A DNA stretch of 31,993 nt from JBBRYK01 sp038237665 (GTDB lineage Bacteria > Actinomycetota > Thermoleophilia > Gaiellales > Gaiellaceae): NCBI GenBank assembly GCA_038237665.1, contig JBBRYK010000030.1:1-31993 (forward strand), in the 5' to 3' direction. The notes beneath the pieces were generated by a model. It had not been told where the DNA came from and searched no databases. It worked only from the letters and a program-made list of their open reading frames with translations. The position numbers were made by a program, and so were the translations under genes. This document shows positions 23,568 through 31,057 of the stretch, one piece after another (the first letter of the stretch is position 1; each line of letters starts with the position of its first letter).

Positions 23568-23900
23568 ATGGGCGACCCGGTCCTGCTTGCGCGCCTGAGG
23601 GCCCTGCTCGACGCTCCTCCGGAGGGCGCGGAAGCGCCTTCGCTGGCGCACATCGAGGACAGCCTCACCGACGGCTACGCCCTCGCTCTCTCGCTCGAAG
23701 CCGAGCGTGCGCGCGTTGCCCGGAACATCGGCGAGCTCGCCGCCCGGCAGGGCGACGACGCCGTGGAGAAGACCCGCCAGCTGACTTCGCTGTCACAGCG
23801 CCTGGCCGGCGCCGAGAGCGAGCTGGCCAGCCTGCGGCCGACGCTCACTGCGCTGCGGCGCCGCGTGACCGCACTGCGGACGGCCGCGGTTCTGACCTAG
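23568..23900 (+). CDS. Small coiled-coil protein of unknown function
   Basis: This 110-residue frame is not recognised. It starts MGDPVLLARLRALLDAPP. From about residue 35 it is almost entirely helical with heptad-like leucine/alanine spacing (ALSLEAERARVARNIGELAARQ, in two parts), which suggests a coiled coil. There is no signal peptide, cysteine or catalytic motif. Composition matches genuine genes here, and the frame is bounded by a -10-like box upstream and a TAG eight bases before the convergent response-regulator stop. Its neighbours are cell-wall genes, but no function should be assigned from that. Confidence 0.6.
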   Translation: MGDPVLLARLRALLDAPPEGAEAPSLAHIEDSLTDGYALALSLEAERARVARNIGELAARQGDDAVEKTRQLTSLSQRLAGAESELASLRPTLTALRRRVTALRTAAVLT

Positions 23901-23908
23901 CCCTAGGG

Positions 23909-24676
23909 CTAGACGATGCCGCTTCTGACCGCGTACACCGCGGCCTGGATCCGGTTCTCGATCTGGAGCTTCATCAGGATGTTCGAGATGTGGTTCTTGA
24001 CCGTCTTCGGGCTGATGAAGAGCTCGGCCGCGATCTGGGCGTTGTCCTTCCCGTTCGCGATCAGCTTCAGCACCTCGATCTCGCGATCCGACAGCTCCGA
24101 GCGGATCGCGTCGGCCGCGCCGGGGAGCGTGTTCGCCGCCCGCACGCGTTGGAGCACCTTCGCCGCGATGTGCGGCGAGATCAGCGACTCGCCGACCGCG
24201 GCGGAGCGAATGCCTCGCAGCAGGTCCTCGATCGAGGCGTCCTTGAGGAGGTAGCCGCACGCGCCGGCGACGATGGCGTCCAGCACGTCCGCGTCCTGGT
24301 CTGAGATCGTCAGGACGACGACACGCGCGAGCGGCGCGATCCCCGCGATCTTGCGCGTGGCTTCGACGCCGGTCATCCCGGGCATGTTCAGATCCATCAC
24401 GATCACGTCCGGCGCCAGCTCCTGCGCCAGCCGGACCGCCTGCTCGCCGTTGGAGGCCTCGCCGACGACCTGAAGGTCGTGCTCCTCCAGCAGGCTCCGA
24501 AGGCCCGTACGAAAGAGGTCGTGGTCGTCCACGACGAGAACGCGAAGCTGGTCGGGCTGCTCCGCGCGGTCGCTGGGAACGATCTGCGCGTTGTTGGTCA
24601 GGTGCTGCTGCTCCTGGTCCTGGGCAGCGGGAAGTGTAGTCCGGGCTTCGCTCCGGCGCGGCGATCGCGCCGACAA
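23909..24676 (-). CDS. LuxR/NarL-family response regulator
   Basis: A cytoplasmic DNA-binding regulator activated by phosphorylation. The receiver domain (residues ~44-160) has acidic residues D50-D51, phosphoacceptor D95 (VIVMDLNMPG), T123 and K145 (YLLKDA). The LuxR-type helix-turn-helix (about 195-250) has LSDREIEVLKLIANGKDNAQ and SPKTVKNHISNILMKL. No histidine kinase gene is nearby, so its partner is unknown. The start is uncertain: TTG at 24676 is four bases after the 3D-protein stop but lacks a Shine-Dalgarno, and the first ~43 residues are not conserved. A TACACT box at 24633-24638 inside them could mark an internal promoter. Confidence 0.92.
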   Translation of the reverse strand: MSARSPRRSEARTTLPAAQDQEQQHLTNNAQIVPSDRAEQPDQLRVLVVDDHDLFRTGLRSLLEEHDLQVVGEASNGEQAVRLAQELAPDVIVMDLNMPGMTGVEATRKIAGIAPLARVVVLTISDQDADVLDAIVAGACGYLLKDASIEDLLRGIRSAAVGESLISPHIAAKVLQRVRAANTLPGAADAIRSELSDREIEVLKLIANGKDNAQIAAELFISPKTVKNHISNILMKLQIENRIQAAVYAVRSGIV

Positions 24677-24680
24677 GTGT

Positions 24681-25787
24681 CTAGTGAAGCGTGATCGTCA
24701 GCGTCTTCGTTCCCCAGGCCTCGGCTTGCGCCGCCGTCGGCACCCACACGTCGACCCACGCGCCCTTGACCGCAGAGCCTGTGTCGGCGGCCACACCTTC
24801 GCCGTACCCGGGAATCGTCATCCGCGTGCCGAGCGGGATCACCGTCGGATCGACGGCGACGACGCCGTAGCCGACGGGGATTCCTGTCGCCGTCGTCCCG
24901 CCGCCGGAGTACGCGGTCGCGGTCACGGTCAAGGTATGGGCGCCGGAGGGCGGTGCCTGAATCGGCGCCGGCTCGAGCGGAACCGCCGGCTTCGGCGCCG
25001 GCGTCGGTGCCGGCGGGGGTGCGGGTTCGGGCGGAGCCGTGAACGTCGTGGCGCTACCCGCGGCGGTCGACTGCGACGTCACGGCTTGCGCTCGGGCCTC
25101 GGCCGCCCGCGCTTCGGCTTCCACGACGGTGATCCGCTCGGCCAGTCGGCTGCTCTCTGCCCGGACGCGCGAGAGGTAGGCCGATCTGTCGCCCCGCGCC
25201 CGGTCGAGCTCGGCCTGTTTCGCGATCGCCTCGGCTTCGAGGCGACGGGTCTCTTGCGCCCGGATGCTCAACGAGCGGGCCACGGAGGCGATCCGGTGCC
25301 GCGCAGCCCGCGCCTGTCCGGCGACCGCACCGTGGGCCGAGGCGATCTGCGTCAGATTGTCGAGGCTGTCGAGCGCGTCGATGAAGGACGTGGCGCCGAG
25401 GATGACCGCGAGCGGATCGTCGCGCGAGCTCTCATAGAGCGCGATCAGCGTTCGACCGAGGCGTTGCTCTGCTATCGCAAGCGTGCGGCGAGCAACTCGC
25501 AGCTCCATCCTGGCGCCGGCCTGCTGGCGGTGGAGCTCGGCGACCCTTGCCCGGATGCGCGCGAGGTCCGAGCGAACCCCTTCCAGGCGCGAGTCCAGGC
25601 TGTACAGGGCGAGCAGTGCGGCGTGCTCCTCGGCAGCGAGGCCGGCGGCCTGCTGCTTCAGGCCGCTGATGGGATCGGCCCGGCTGCTCGTGGCGGCGAA
25701 GAAGGCGACGAACGTGATCGCAAGCGCCGCGAGGAAGCGGAGACCGAGCAAGGTGAGGGCCCCTCGCACGGGCGCGGACCGTACCAC
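24681..25787 (-). CDS. Exported coiled-coil protein with C-terminal 3D domain
   Basis: The 368-residue protein has a signal peptide (residues ~10-37) and a long coiled coil (about 40-240) containing the PcsB/CwlO-like segment LAVILGATSFIDALDSL. A Pro/Ala-rich linker (about 250-280) follows, then a 3D domain starting at VTATAYSGGGTTATG and containing VVAVDPTVIPLGTRM, ADTGSAVKG and DVWVPT. The three aspartates that name the 3D domain are recognisable. Related proteins act on peptidoglycan as lytic enzymes or resuscitation-type factors. GTG is the start. It is divergent from the NlpC/P60 gene and lies four bases upstream of the response regulator, so the two may be co-transcribed. Confidence 0.88.
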   Translation of the reverse strand: MVRSAPVRGALTLLGLRFLAALAITFVAFFAATSSRADPISGLKQQAAGLAAEEHAALLALYSLDSRLEGVRSDLARIRARVAELHRQQAGARMELRVARRTLAIAEQRLGRTLIALYESSRDDPLAVILGATSFIDALDSLDNLTQIASAHGAVAGQARAARHRIASVARSLSIRAQETRRLEAEAIAKQAELDRARGDRSAYLSRVRAESSRLAERITVVEAEARAAEARAQAVTSQSTAAGSATTFTAPPEPAPPPAPTPAPKPAVPLEPAPIQAPPSGAHTLTVTATAYSGGGTTATGIPVGYGVVAVDPTVIPLGTRMTIPGYGEGVAADTGSAVKGAWVDVWVPTAAQAEAWGTKTLTITLH

Positions 25788-25850
25788 AGTGCACGAAGTC
25801 CGACGCCTAGTTTTCGCCCCTTTTCAGCCGTTTACAGCGACGGTAAGCGG

Positions 25851-25879
25851 TTGCAGGCATCCGAAACCGTTGCTAGGGT
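25851..25879 (+). promoter_or_regulatory. Sigma-70-type promoter of the NlpC/P60 gene
   Basis: TTGCAG (25851-25856) and TAGGGT (25874-25879) are separated by exactly 17 bp. The predicted transcription start is only a few bases before the GTG at 25889, so the mRNA would be nearly leaderless. Confidence 0.6.
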
Positions 25880-25888
25880 CCTGACTCT

Positions 25889-27085
25889 GTGACGTACCGG
25901 CCCCTCCCGGTACGCCTGACGGAGACGACTCGTTCGTCGTCGCTTCGCCCGTTCAGGCGTTACGCCACCGCCCTGCTGCTCGTTCTTGCTGCGGCCTTCC
26001 TGTGTGTGGTCCCGGCCGTGGCCGATCCCGGCCAGATCGAGGCGAAGAAGGCCGAGGCCCGGCAGGTCCTGGCCCAGATCGACCAGCTCGACGTCTCGCT
26101 CGAGAAGGCCGTCGAATTCTTCAACGCGGCGACGAGCCAGCTCCAGGGCATCGAGCACCGTCAGGCCGTCAACCGGTACGAGCTCAAGGTCGCGAAGTCG
26201 AACCTTCGCAAGGAGCAGAAGGCGCTCGGGGAGCGGCTGCTCGCGATCTACACCTCGAATTCGGACAGTTCGACGATCAGCATCCTGCTCGGCGCGACGA
26301 GCCTCGACGACCTCGTGAACCGCCTGGACACCGTCAGCCGGGTCTCCGCGCAGGACGCACGGATCATCCGCCAGGTCAGGCACTTCAGGGCGGCTGTCGC
26401 CCGGCAGAAACGCGAGCTCGCGTCCGCTCACTCCAAGCAGGCGTCGATCGTCCAGCAGCGTTCCGACGCGCGATCCTCGATCGAGTCCCAGCTCTCCGAG
26501 CGCAAGCAGCTCGTTGCCTCGATTCAGGGCGAAATCACACGGCTTCAGGCCGAGGAGCGGGCTCGGCAGGCGGAGCTCGAGCGCCAGGCACGGGCGCGGC
26601 TGCTCGCCGCAGAGCTGTCGGCTCATCAGCGCGCCACCGCGCTCAGCGATGCGGCGGCGCCGGTGGCGAGCCAGGACAGCGTCGGAGTCGTCGCCTCGAC
26701 CCCGGATGCCGCGATCGTTCCGTCGTCGAGCCAAGGCGGCGACGTGGTCTCGATCGCGATGCAGTACCTCGGCACCCCGTACGTGTGGGGTGGGGCGAGC
26801 CCGGGCGGCTTCGACTGCTCCGGCCTCGTCGTCTACGTGTTCGCGCAGGTCGGCATCTCGCTTCCGCACTACACGGGGGCGCTCTGGAACGTCGGAACCC
26901 CGGTCTCGTCCGACCAGCTCCAGCCCGGCGATCTCGTCTTCTTCTACGGGCTCGGCCACATGGGCATCTACATCGGCGGCGGCCAGTTCATCCACGCGCC
27001 TCACACCGGCGACGTCGTCAAGATCTCGAGCATGTACGACGGCGGCTACGCGTCATCGTACGACGGCGCACGCCGCGTTCTCTAG
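25889..27085 (+). CDS. NlpC/P60 peptidoglycan endopeptidase with CwlO-like coiled coil
   Basis: It cleaves stem peptides of peptidoglycan (D-Glu to diamino acid type bonds in the family) outside the membrane. The 398-residue protein has a signal peptide (about residues 22-45, ending AVAD) and a coiled coil (about 47-235) with ISILLGATSLDDLVNRLDTV. A linker follows, then the NlpC/P60 domain (about 284-398) with C310 (GGFDCSGL), H357 (LGHMGIYIGG) and H369 (FIHAPH). This is the RipA/CwlO architecture, where the coiled coil usually restrains or recruits the enzyme via FtsEX-like partners. None is encoded nearby. Confidence 0.93.
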   Translation: MTYRPLPVRLTETTRSSSLRPFRRYATALLLVLAAAFLCVVPAVADPGQIEAKKAEARQVLAQIDQLDVSLEKAVEFFNAATSQLQGIEHRQAVNRYELKVAKSNLRKEQKALGERLLAIYTSNSDSSTISILLGATSLDDLVNRLDTVSRVSAQDARIIRQVRHFRAAVARQKRELASAHSKQASIVQQRSDARSSIESQLSERKQLVASIQGEITRLQAEERARQAELERQARARLLAAELSAHQRATALSDAAAPVASQDSVGVVASTPDAAIVPSSSQGGDVVSIAMQYLGTPYVWGGASPGGFDCSGLVVYVFAQVGISLPHYTGALWNVGTPVSSDQLQPGDLVFFYGLGHMGIYIGGGQFIHAPHTGDVVKISSMYDGGYASSYDGARRVL

Positions 27086-27107
27086 CCCGGCTGACCTACG
27101 CCGGGCT
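27084..27107. terminator. Hairpin spanning both stops of a convergent pair
   Basis: AGCCCGGC (27084-27091) and GCCGGGCT (27100-27107) form a perfect 8-bp stem with an 8-nt loop, covering the stops of the NlpC/P60 gene and the acyl-CoA synthetase gene. No T-run follows on either strand, so termination is inferred from position. Confidence 0.45.
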
Positions 27108-28889
27108 CTCTAGGCCCGCGTACAGCTCGTCGATCTCGGCCGCGAAGTGCTGCTGGCACACGCGGCGCTTGAGCTTCAGGGTCGGCGTTAGCTCGCCTTC
27201 CTCGGCGCTGAAGTCCCGCGGCAGGACCTTGAAGCGCTTGATCTGCTCCCAGCGTGAGTGTGCGGCGTTGACTCGGTCGACGATGTCCTGCACGAGCGGG
27301 AGCACGTCCGCGCGCGAGGCTTTCCGGCGCTCGAGCTCATCGGCGTCGAGTGTGAGCAGCACCGTCAGGTAGGGCCGCCGGTCGCCGATCACGAGCGCCT
27401 GTGAGATCAAAGGCGAGGTCTTGAGCTCGTTCTCGAGGTTCTGAGGCGCGATGTTCTTGCCGCCTGCCGTGACGATGATGTCCTTCTTCCTGTCGGTGAT
27501 CCGCACGAAGCCGTCCTCGTCGATTTCCGCGATGTCGCCGCTGCGAAGCCAGCCGTCGTCTCCCAGTACCTCACGGGTGGCCGCCTCGTCCTTGAAGTAG
27601 CCGGCGAAGACGGTCGGGCTGCGGATGAGCAGCTCCCCGTCCTCCGCGAGCCGGAGCTCGACGTCGGGAAGCGCCAAGCCGACGGTGCCGAAGCGGAAGT
27701 TGTCCATGCGGTTGCTCGTCGCACCGGTCGTGCACTCCGTCAGCCCGTAGCCCTCCAGAATCAGGATGTCCAGGGAGTAGAAGAACTCGGCGACCTCGGG
27801 AGCGAGCGGCGCGCCGCCGGAATGCCCGACACGCAGGCGACCTCCCAGCCGCTTCTTGACCTTCGAGTAGACGAGCCGGTCGGCCAGCCGGTGCTGGAGT
27901 GCGAGTGGCGGCGGAAGCGGCTTGCCCGCCTTGCGGAGCGCCGAAGCGCGGCGCCCGACCCGCAGCGCCCAGTCGATCAACGCCTTTTTTGGGCCCGTCT
28001 CGGCGTCGAACCGGGCGACCACGGCCGAGTGGATCTTCTCGTAGATCCGAGGAACGCTCGGGAATACGGTCGGCGACACGGCCGTCAGGGCCTCGGCAGC
28101 GCCGTACGGATCGGGACAGAAGGCGATCGTGAAGCCGACGTAGGCGCCGAGCAGGTGCACGAGGCGGCCGTAGTTGTGGGCAAGTGGGAGGTAGAGCAAC
28201 AGCACGTCGTCGGGCGTCATCAGATTGTTCGCGCGATGCGCCATGTCGGCCATTGCGTAGTAGTTGCGGTTGCGGATCATGCAGGCCTTGGGCGGCCCGG
28301 TCGTGCCCGAGGTGTAGATGTAGGTGAAGAGGTCGTCCTCCTCGATCGCCGCCGTCGCTCGGGCGAGCGTTTCGGGGTTCGAAGCGGCGAACTCATGGCC
28401 GCGCCGTTCGAGGTCGTCGAGCTCGGCAAAGGACAGCACCTGCCTGACATTGGGGAGATCCGTCCGGTTCGCCTCGATCTTCGCGCGCTGCTCCTCGTCC
28501 TCCACGACGACGACGACGGCCTGCGAGTGCGCGGTGATGTAGACGCAGTCGGCGGCGGAGCTCGTCGGGTAGATCGGAGCAGCCACCGCGCCGGTCAGCG
28601 CAAGCGCGAAGTCGACGAGCGTCCATTCGAGCCTGGTGCGGGCGATGATCGCGACCGCGTCGCCCTTGCGGACACCCAGGGCGAGGAGACCGTTGGCGAT
28701 CGCGTCGACGCGCTGTGCAGCCTCCGCAGAGGAGACCTCGCGCCACCGCCCGTCGCGCTCCTCGAGGTAGGCCGGGATCGTGCGGCCTGCGCCCACCGCG
28801 TCGTGCCACAGCCGTGCGATCGTCCGCTCGTGCGGCCCGGGCACGCTCCCGCCGGCCTCCGTGCGAACGGCGTCGTCAAGCTGCGTCAT
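27096..28889 (-). CDS. Long-chain fatty acyl-CoA synthetase, FadD15-like
   Basis: It activates fatty acids: acid + ATP + CoA gives acyl-CoA + AMP + PPi. It is 597 residues, normal for the AMP-forming long-chain group. The P-loop-like motif YIYTSGTTGPPKACMI is near residue 190. Further AMP-binding motifs are ILEGYGLTECTTG, GWLRSGDIAEIDEDGFVRI and DRKKDIIVTAGGKNIAP, and the C-terminal lysine region ends LTPTLKLKRR. The form closely resembles actinobacterial FadD15/AMP-dependent synthetases. ATG is the start. Specificity for chain length cannot be read. It appears monocistronic. Confidence 0.95.
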   Translation of the reverse strand: MTQLDDAVRTEAGGSVPGPHERTIARLWHDAVGAGRTIPAYLEERDGRWREVSSAEAAQRVDAIANGLLALGVRKGDAVAIIARTRLEWTLVDFALALTGAVAAPIYPTSSAADCVYITAHSQAVVVVVEDEEQRAKIEANRTDLPNVRQVLSFAELDDLERRGHEFAASNPETLARATAAIEEDDLFTYIYTSGTTGPPKACMIRNRNYYAMADMAHRANNLMTPDDVLLLYLPLAHNYGRLVHLLGAYVGFTIAFCPDPYGAAEALTAVSPTVFPSVPRIYEKIHSAVVARFDAETGPKKALIDWALRVGRRASALRKAGKPLPPPLALQHRLADRLVYSKVKKRLGGRLRVGHSGGAPLAPEVAEFFYSLDILILEGYGLTECTTGATSNRMDNFRFGTVGLALPDVELRLAEDGELLIRSPTVFAGYFKDEAATREVLGDDGWLRSGDIAEIDEDGFVRITDRKKDIIVTAGGKNIAPQNLENELKTSPLISQALVIGDRRPYLTVLLTLDADELERRKASRADVLPLVQDIVDRVNAAHSRWEQIKRFKVLPRDFSAEEGELTPTLKLKRRVCQQHFAAEIDELYAGLESPA

Positions 28890-28958
28890 CGGTGCGAGCT
28901 TAGCCTCGAACGAGCGGCAGGGAACGCCTTGCCGCTGTGGAACTTGCCCCTTCCCAAC

Positions 28959-28964
28959 TAGAAT
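28959..28964 (+). promoter_or_regulatory. -10 box of the ku gene
   Basis: TAGAAT lies 11 bp before the ku ATG, in the short divergent gap from the acyl-CoA synthetase gene. No good -35 stands at 16-18 bp. Confidence 0.4.
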
Positions 28965-28975
28965 TCGAGGGCCCC

Positions 28976-29842
28976 ATGCGCACGATCTGGAACGGTTCGA
29001 TCACCTTCGGCCTGGTCAACATCCCGGTCGGGCTGGCGCCCGCCACCAAGCCTGCCGCGCGCCAGTCGGATGTTTCCTTCCGCATGCTGCACCGCGAGTG
29101 CCAGACGCCGATCCGCCAGAAGCGCTTCTGCCCCGTTCACGACCGGGAGGTCGGGCCCGACGAGCTCGTCAAGGGCTGGGAGGTCGCGAAGGGCCAGTTC
29201 GTGATCGTCGAGGAAGCCGATCTCGAGGCGATCGAGCGGCAGGACGAATCGCGCTCGATCGAGATCACCAGCTTCGTGCCGCTCGACTCGGTCGACCCCG
29301 TCTTCTTCGACCGGACCTACTTCCTGACGCCCGCCAGTGCGACGGCCCAGCGACGCCCCTATGTGCTGCTGCTGAACGCCATGCGCGAGACCGGTACGGC
29401 GGCGGTCGGCCGCTTCGTCATCCGCGGCAAGGAGAACCTCTGCCTGATCAGGCCCAAGGGCGACGCGCTCGTGCTCGAGACGCTCTTCGTCGCCGAGGAC
29501 GTCCACTCTCAGGCGGAGATCGAGGAGGCCGTGGCGGAAGGCGAGGTCAAGGCGCCGGAGCTCGCTCTTGCCCGGCAGGTGATCGAGAGCCTCGTCGGCG
29601 ACTTCGATCCCAAGAATCTCGAGAGCGGCTACCGGCGCGATCTGCGCGCGATGCTAGAAGCGAAGCTCGCAGGCGAGGAGATCGTGCAACCCGAGCCCGT
29701 AGCCGAAACACCGGTCCTCGACCTGATGGAAGCGCTCAAGCGGAGCGTAGCGGAGGTTCAGGAACGCAAGCCCGGCAAGGCCAAGGCCGCGCCGGACGCA
29801 GCACGTTCACGCCGGCGGGCGCCGGCGCGCAAGAGCGCCTAG
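28976..29842 (+). CDS. ku: Non-homologous end-joining protein Ku
   Basis: Bacterial Ku is a homodimeric ring that binds DNA double-strand ends and recruits LigD. ATG at 28976 gives 288 residues starting MRTIWNGSITFGLVNIPVGL, the family hallmark; the frame is open 13 codons further upstream but that stretch is not conserved. The core includes CQTPIRQKRFCPVHDREV and VFFDRTYFLTP. The C-terminus from ~255 is Lys/Arg/Ala-rich and probably DNA-binding. No ligD is in this window. Confidence 0.96.
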   Translation: MRTIWNGSITFGLVNIPVGLAPATKPAARQSDVSFRMLHRECQTPIRQKRFCPVHDREVGPDELVKGWEVAKGQFVIVEEADLEAIERQDESRSIEITSFVPLDSVDPVFFDRTYFLTPASATAQRRPYVLLLNAMRETGTAAVGRFVIRGKENLCLIRPKGDALVLETLFVAEDVHSQAEIEEAVAEGEVKAPELALARQVIESLVGDFDPKNLESGYRRDLRAMLEAKLAGEEIVQPEPVAETPVLDLMEALKRSVAEVQERKPGKAKAAPDAARSRRRAPARKSA

Positions 29843-29856
29843 GCGCTAGAGCGCCT
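29834..29856. repeat. Overlapping palindromes at the ku/small-gene junction
   Basis: AGCGCCT (29834-29840), AGGCGCT (29841-29847) and AGCGCCT (29850-29856) can form two mutually exclusive inverted repeats. They cover both TAG stops of the convergent pair and may act as a bidirectional terminator, though no T-run is present. Confidence 0.5.
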
Positions 29857-30025
29857 GAGCCTGCTGCTGCGGGGCGCCGAGCGCCTGCAGCTGGGCCTGG
29901 AACAGCGTCTTGTCGATCTTCCCCTGATAGATCGGCACGCCCTCCTGCAGGCAGACCCGAATCACGTCTTGCCGTTCGATCCCCAACTCCTTCGAAAGCT
30001 CTTCGGGCGTGAGGTGATTCGGCAT
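29846..30025 (-). CDS. Small helical, helix-turn-helix-like protein, 59 residues
   Basis: The frame begins MPNHLTPEELSKELGIERQD and ends with a Gln/Ala-rich tail (GAPQQQAQAL). The pattern LTPEELSKELGIERQDVI resembles the first two helices of excisionase- or MerR-like DNA-binding folds, and GVPIYQGKIDKTLF could form the following wing or strand. AAGGGG about 7 nt before the ATG supports translation. A Rho-independent terminator stands 24 nt upstream on the same strand, so expression may depend on antitermination. Function is unknown; DNA binding is only suggested. Confidence 0.75.
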   Translation of the reverse strand: MPNHLTPEELSKELGIERQDVIRVCLQEGVPIYQGKIDKTLFQAQLQALGAPQQQAQAL

Positions 30026-30048
30026 CGCGTTACCCCTTTCTCGGCGTC

Positions 30049-30082
30049 AAAAAAGCCCGCCCCGCATGCACGCGGACGGGCT
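30049..30082 (-). terminator. Intrinsic terminator/attenuator upstream of the small gene
   Basis: Read on the minus strand, AGCCCG-t-CCGC pairs with GCGG-gg-CGGGCT around a 6-nt loop and is followed at once by a run of T (30049-30053). No gene on the minus strand lies just upstream, so it ends either a short RNA or the leader of the 59-residue gene. The 141-bp gap (30026-30166) also holds a second potential stem (GCGGG with CCCGC) nearer the alpha/beta-hydrolase start. Confidence 0.75.
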
Positions 30083-30166
30083 CAGCGCTCCATCGAATGT
30101 TCATCGCGGGGATCAATGGGCCCGCGTCCCCAGATCGTCCATATGCGCACAGCATAATCGAAGGCT

Positions 30167-31057
30167 GTGACGATAGGAGCGCGGTTCGCGTCCTTCGACG
30201 AGCACCTGCTGAAGCCCGCAGGCGGTGGGGCCCTGCACTACCTGGCCGGCGGTTCCGGCCCTTCGCTCCTGCTCGTGCACGGCCTCGGCGGGTCCGCGTT
30301 GAACTGGGGCGAGGTCGCGCCTGCTCTCGCCCGGAAGCACCGGCTGCTGATTCCCGACCTGCCAGGGCACCGCGCGTCGACCGCCCTGAGCGATGCGTCC
30401 TCACTCGACCGCTATGCGGATGTCCTCGCCGAGCTGGTCGATCGGGAGCACGCCGCGCCGGTGCCCGTGGTCGGCCATTCGCTCGGAGGGCTCGTCGCCG
30501 TTCGGCTCGCCGTGCGGCGCCCCGACGCCGTGGCCGGCCTCCTCCTCTGTGCTGCGGCGGGGATCTCGTCGGGGAAGAGACGCGCGCGCTACATCCTCGA
30601 AGTCCTCGGCGTCCTCCGGCCGGGCAGGCGGCTGGCCCCGCACCGGCAACGGATCGCCTCCTCCGCCCGCCTGCGTGCGGCGGTCTTCGCCTGGTGGGGG
30701 GCGTCCGACCCGGCTGCGCTTCCGCCGGAAGCCGTCGAAGGATTCCTCGCCGGGTGGGAAGGCCATACGGACACGCTCAGCGCCGCGCGTGCGATGGTCG
30801 TCGAAGACGTTCGATCCGATCTGAGCCGCGTGGCGTGCCCGTGCCTCGTGCTCTGGGGGGCGCGGGACAACCAGGTCGGGGTGGGCGACGGGTTCGAGTA
30901 CGCGAGGCGCCTCGCCGCCCCGCTCCGCGTGATTCCCGACTGCGGCCACCTGCTGATCGGCGAACGGCCAGACGCCGTCCTCGATTCGGTCCAGGCGCTG
31001 CTAGACCGGATTCGGCAGCTCGACGAACTCCCAGTCGAGGCCGAAACGGTCGGCTAG
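30167..31057 (+). CDS. Alpha/beta-fold hydrolase
   Basis: The 296-residue product has the alpha/beta hydrolase fold: oxyanion HG in LLVHGLGGSALNWGE (residues ~35-49), nucleophile S105 in VVGHSLGG, acid D234 in LWGARDNQVG and base H261 in DCGHLLIGERPD. A cap of ~70 residues lies between strands 6 and 7. The substrate is unknown. GTG is the start, with a CATAAT box 8 bp upstream and no Shine-Dalgarno, so the mRNA could be leaderless. The last 57 bp overlap the 3' end of the convergent Nif3 gene, adding a tail beyond the usual final helix. Confidence 0.9.
   Translation: MTIGARFASFDEHLLKPAGGGALHYLAGGSGPSLLLVHGLGGSALNWGEVAPALARKHRLLIPDLPGHRASTALSDASSLDRYADVLAELVDREHAAPVPVVGHSLGGLVAVRLAVRRPDAVAGLLLCAAAGISSGKRRARYILEVLGVLRPGRRLAPHRQRIASSARLRAAVFAWWGASDPAALPPEAVEGFLAGWEGHTDTLSAARAMVVEDVRSDLSRVACPCLVLWGARDNQVGVGDGFEYARRLAAPLRVIPDCGHLLIGERPDAVLDSVQALLDRIRQLDELPVEAETVG

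Noticed and set aside
21513..23651. A 712-codon minus-strand open frame across the end of ligA and the carboxypeptidase gene
   Set aside because: It overlaps two well-supported genes in other frames and its translation is an Arg/Gly/Ala-rich shadow with no family motif; long antisense frames are expected at this GC.
27822..28961. A 379-codon plus-strand frame antisense to the acyl-CoA synthetase
   Set aside because: The synthetase frame has all family motifs; this frame shows only high-GC shadow composition.
28937..28975. Longer N-terminus of Ku from GTG at 28937
   Set aside because: The 13 added residues are not conserved and would include the TAGAAT -10 box; ATG at 28976 gives the family N-terminus.
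30061..30166. Possible tRNA or SRP RNA in the gap before the alpha/beta hydrolase
   Set aside because: No cloverleaf, T-loop consensus or SRP tetraloop domain could be built; a terminator and one stem are all that is supported.
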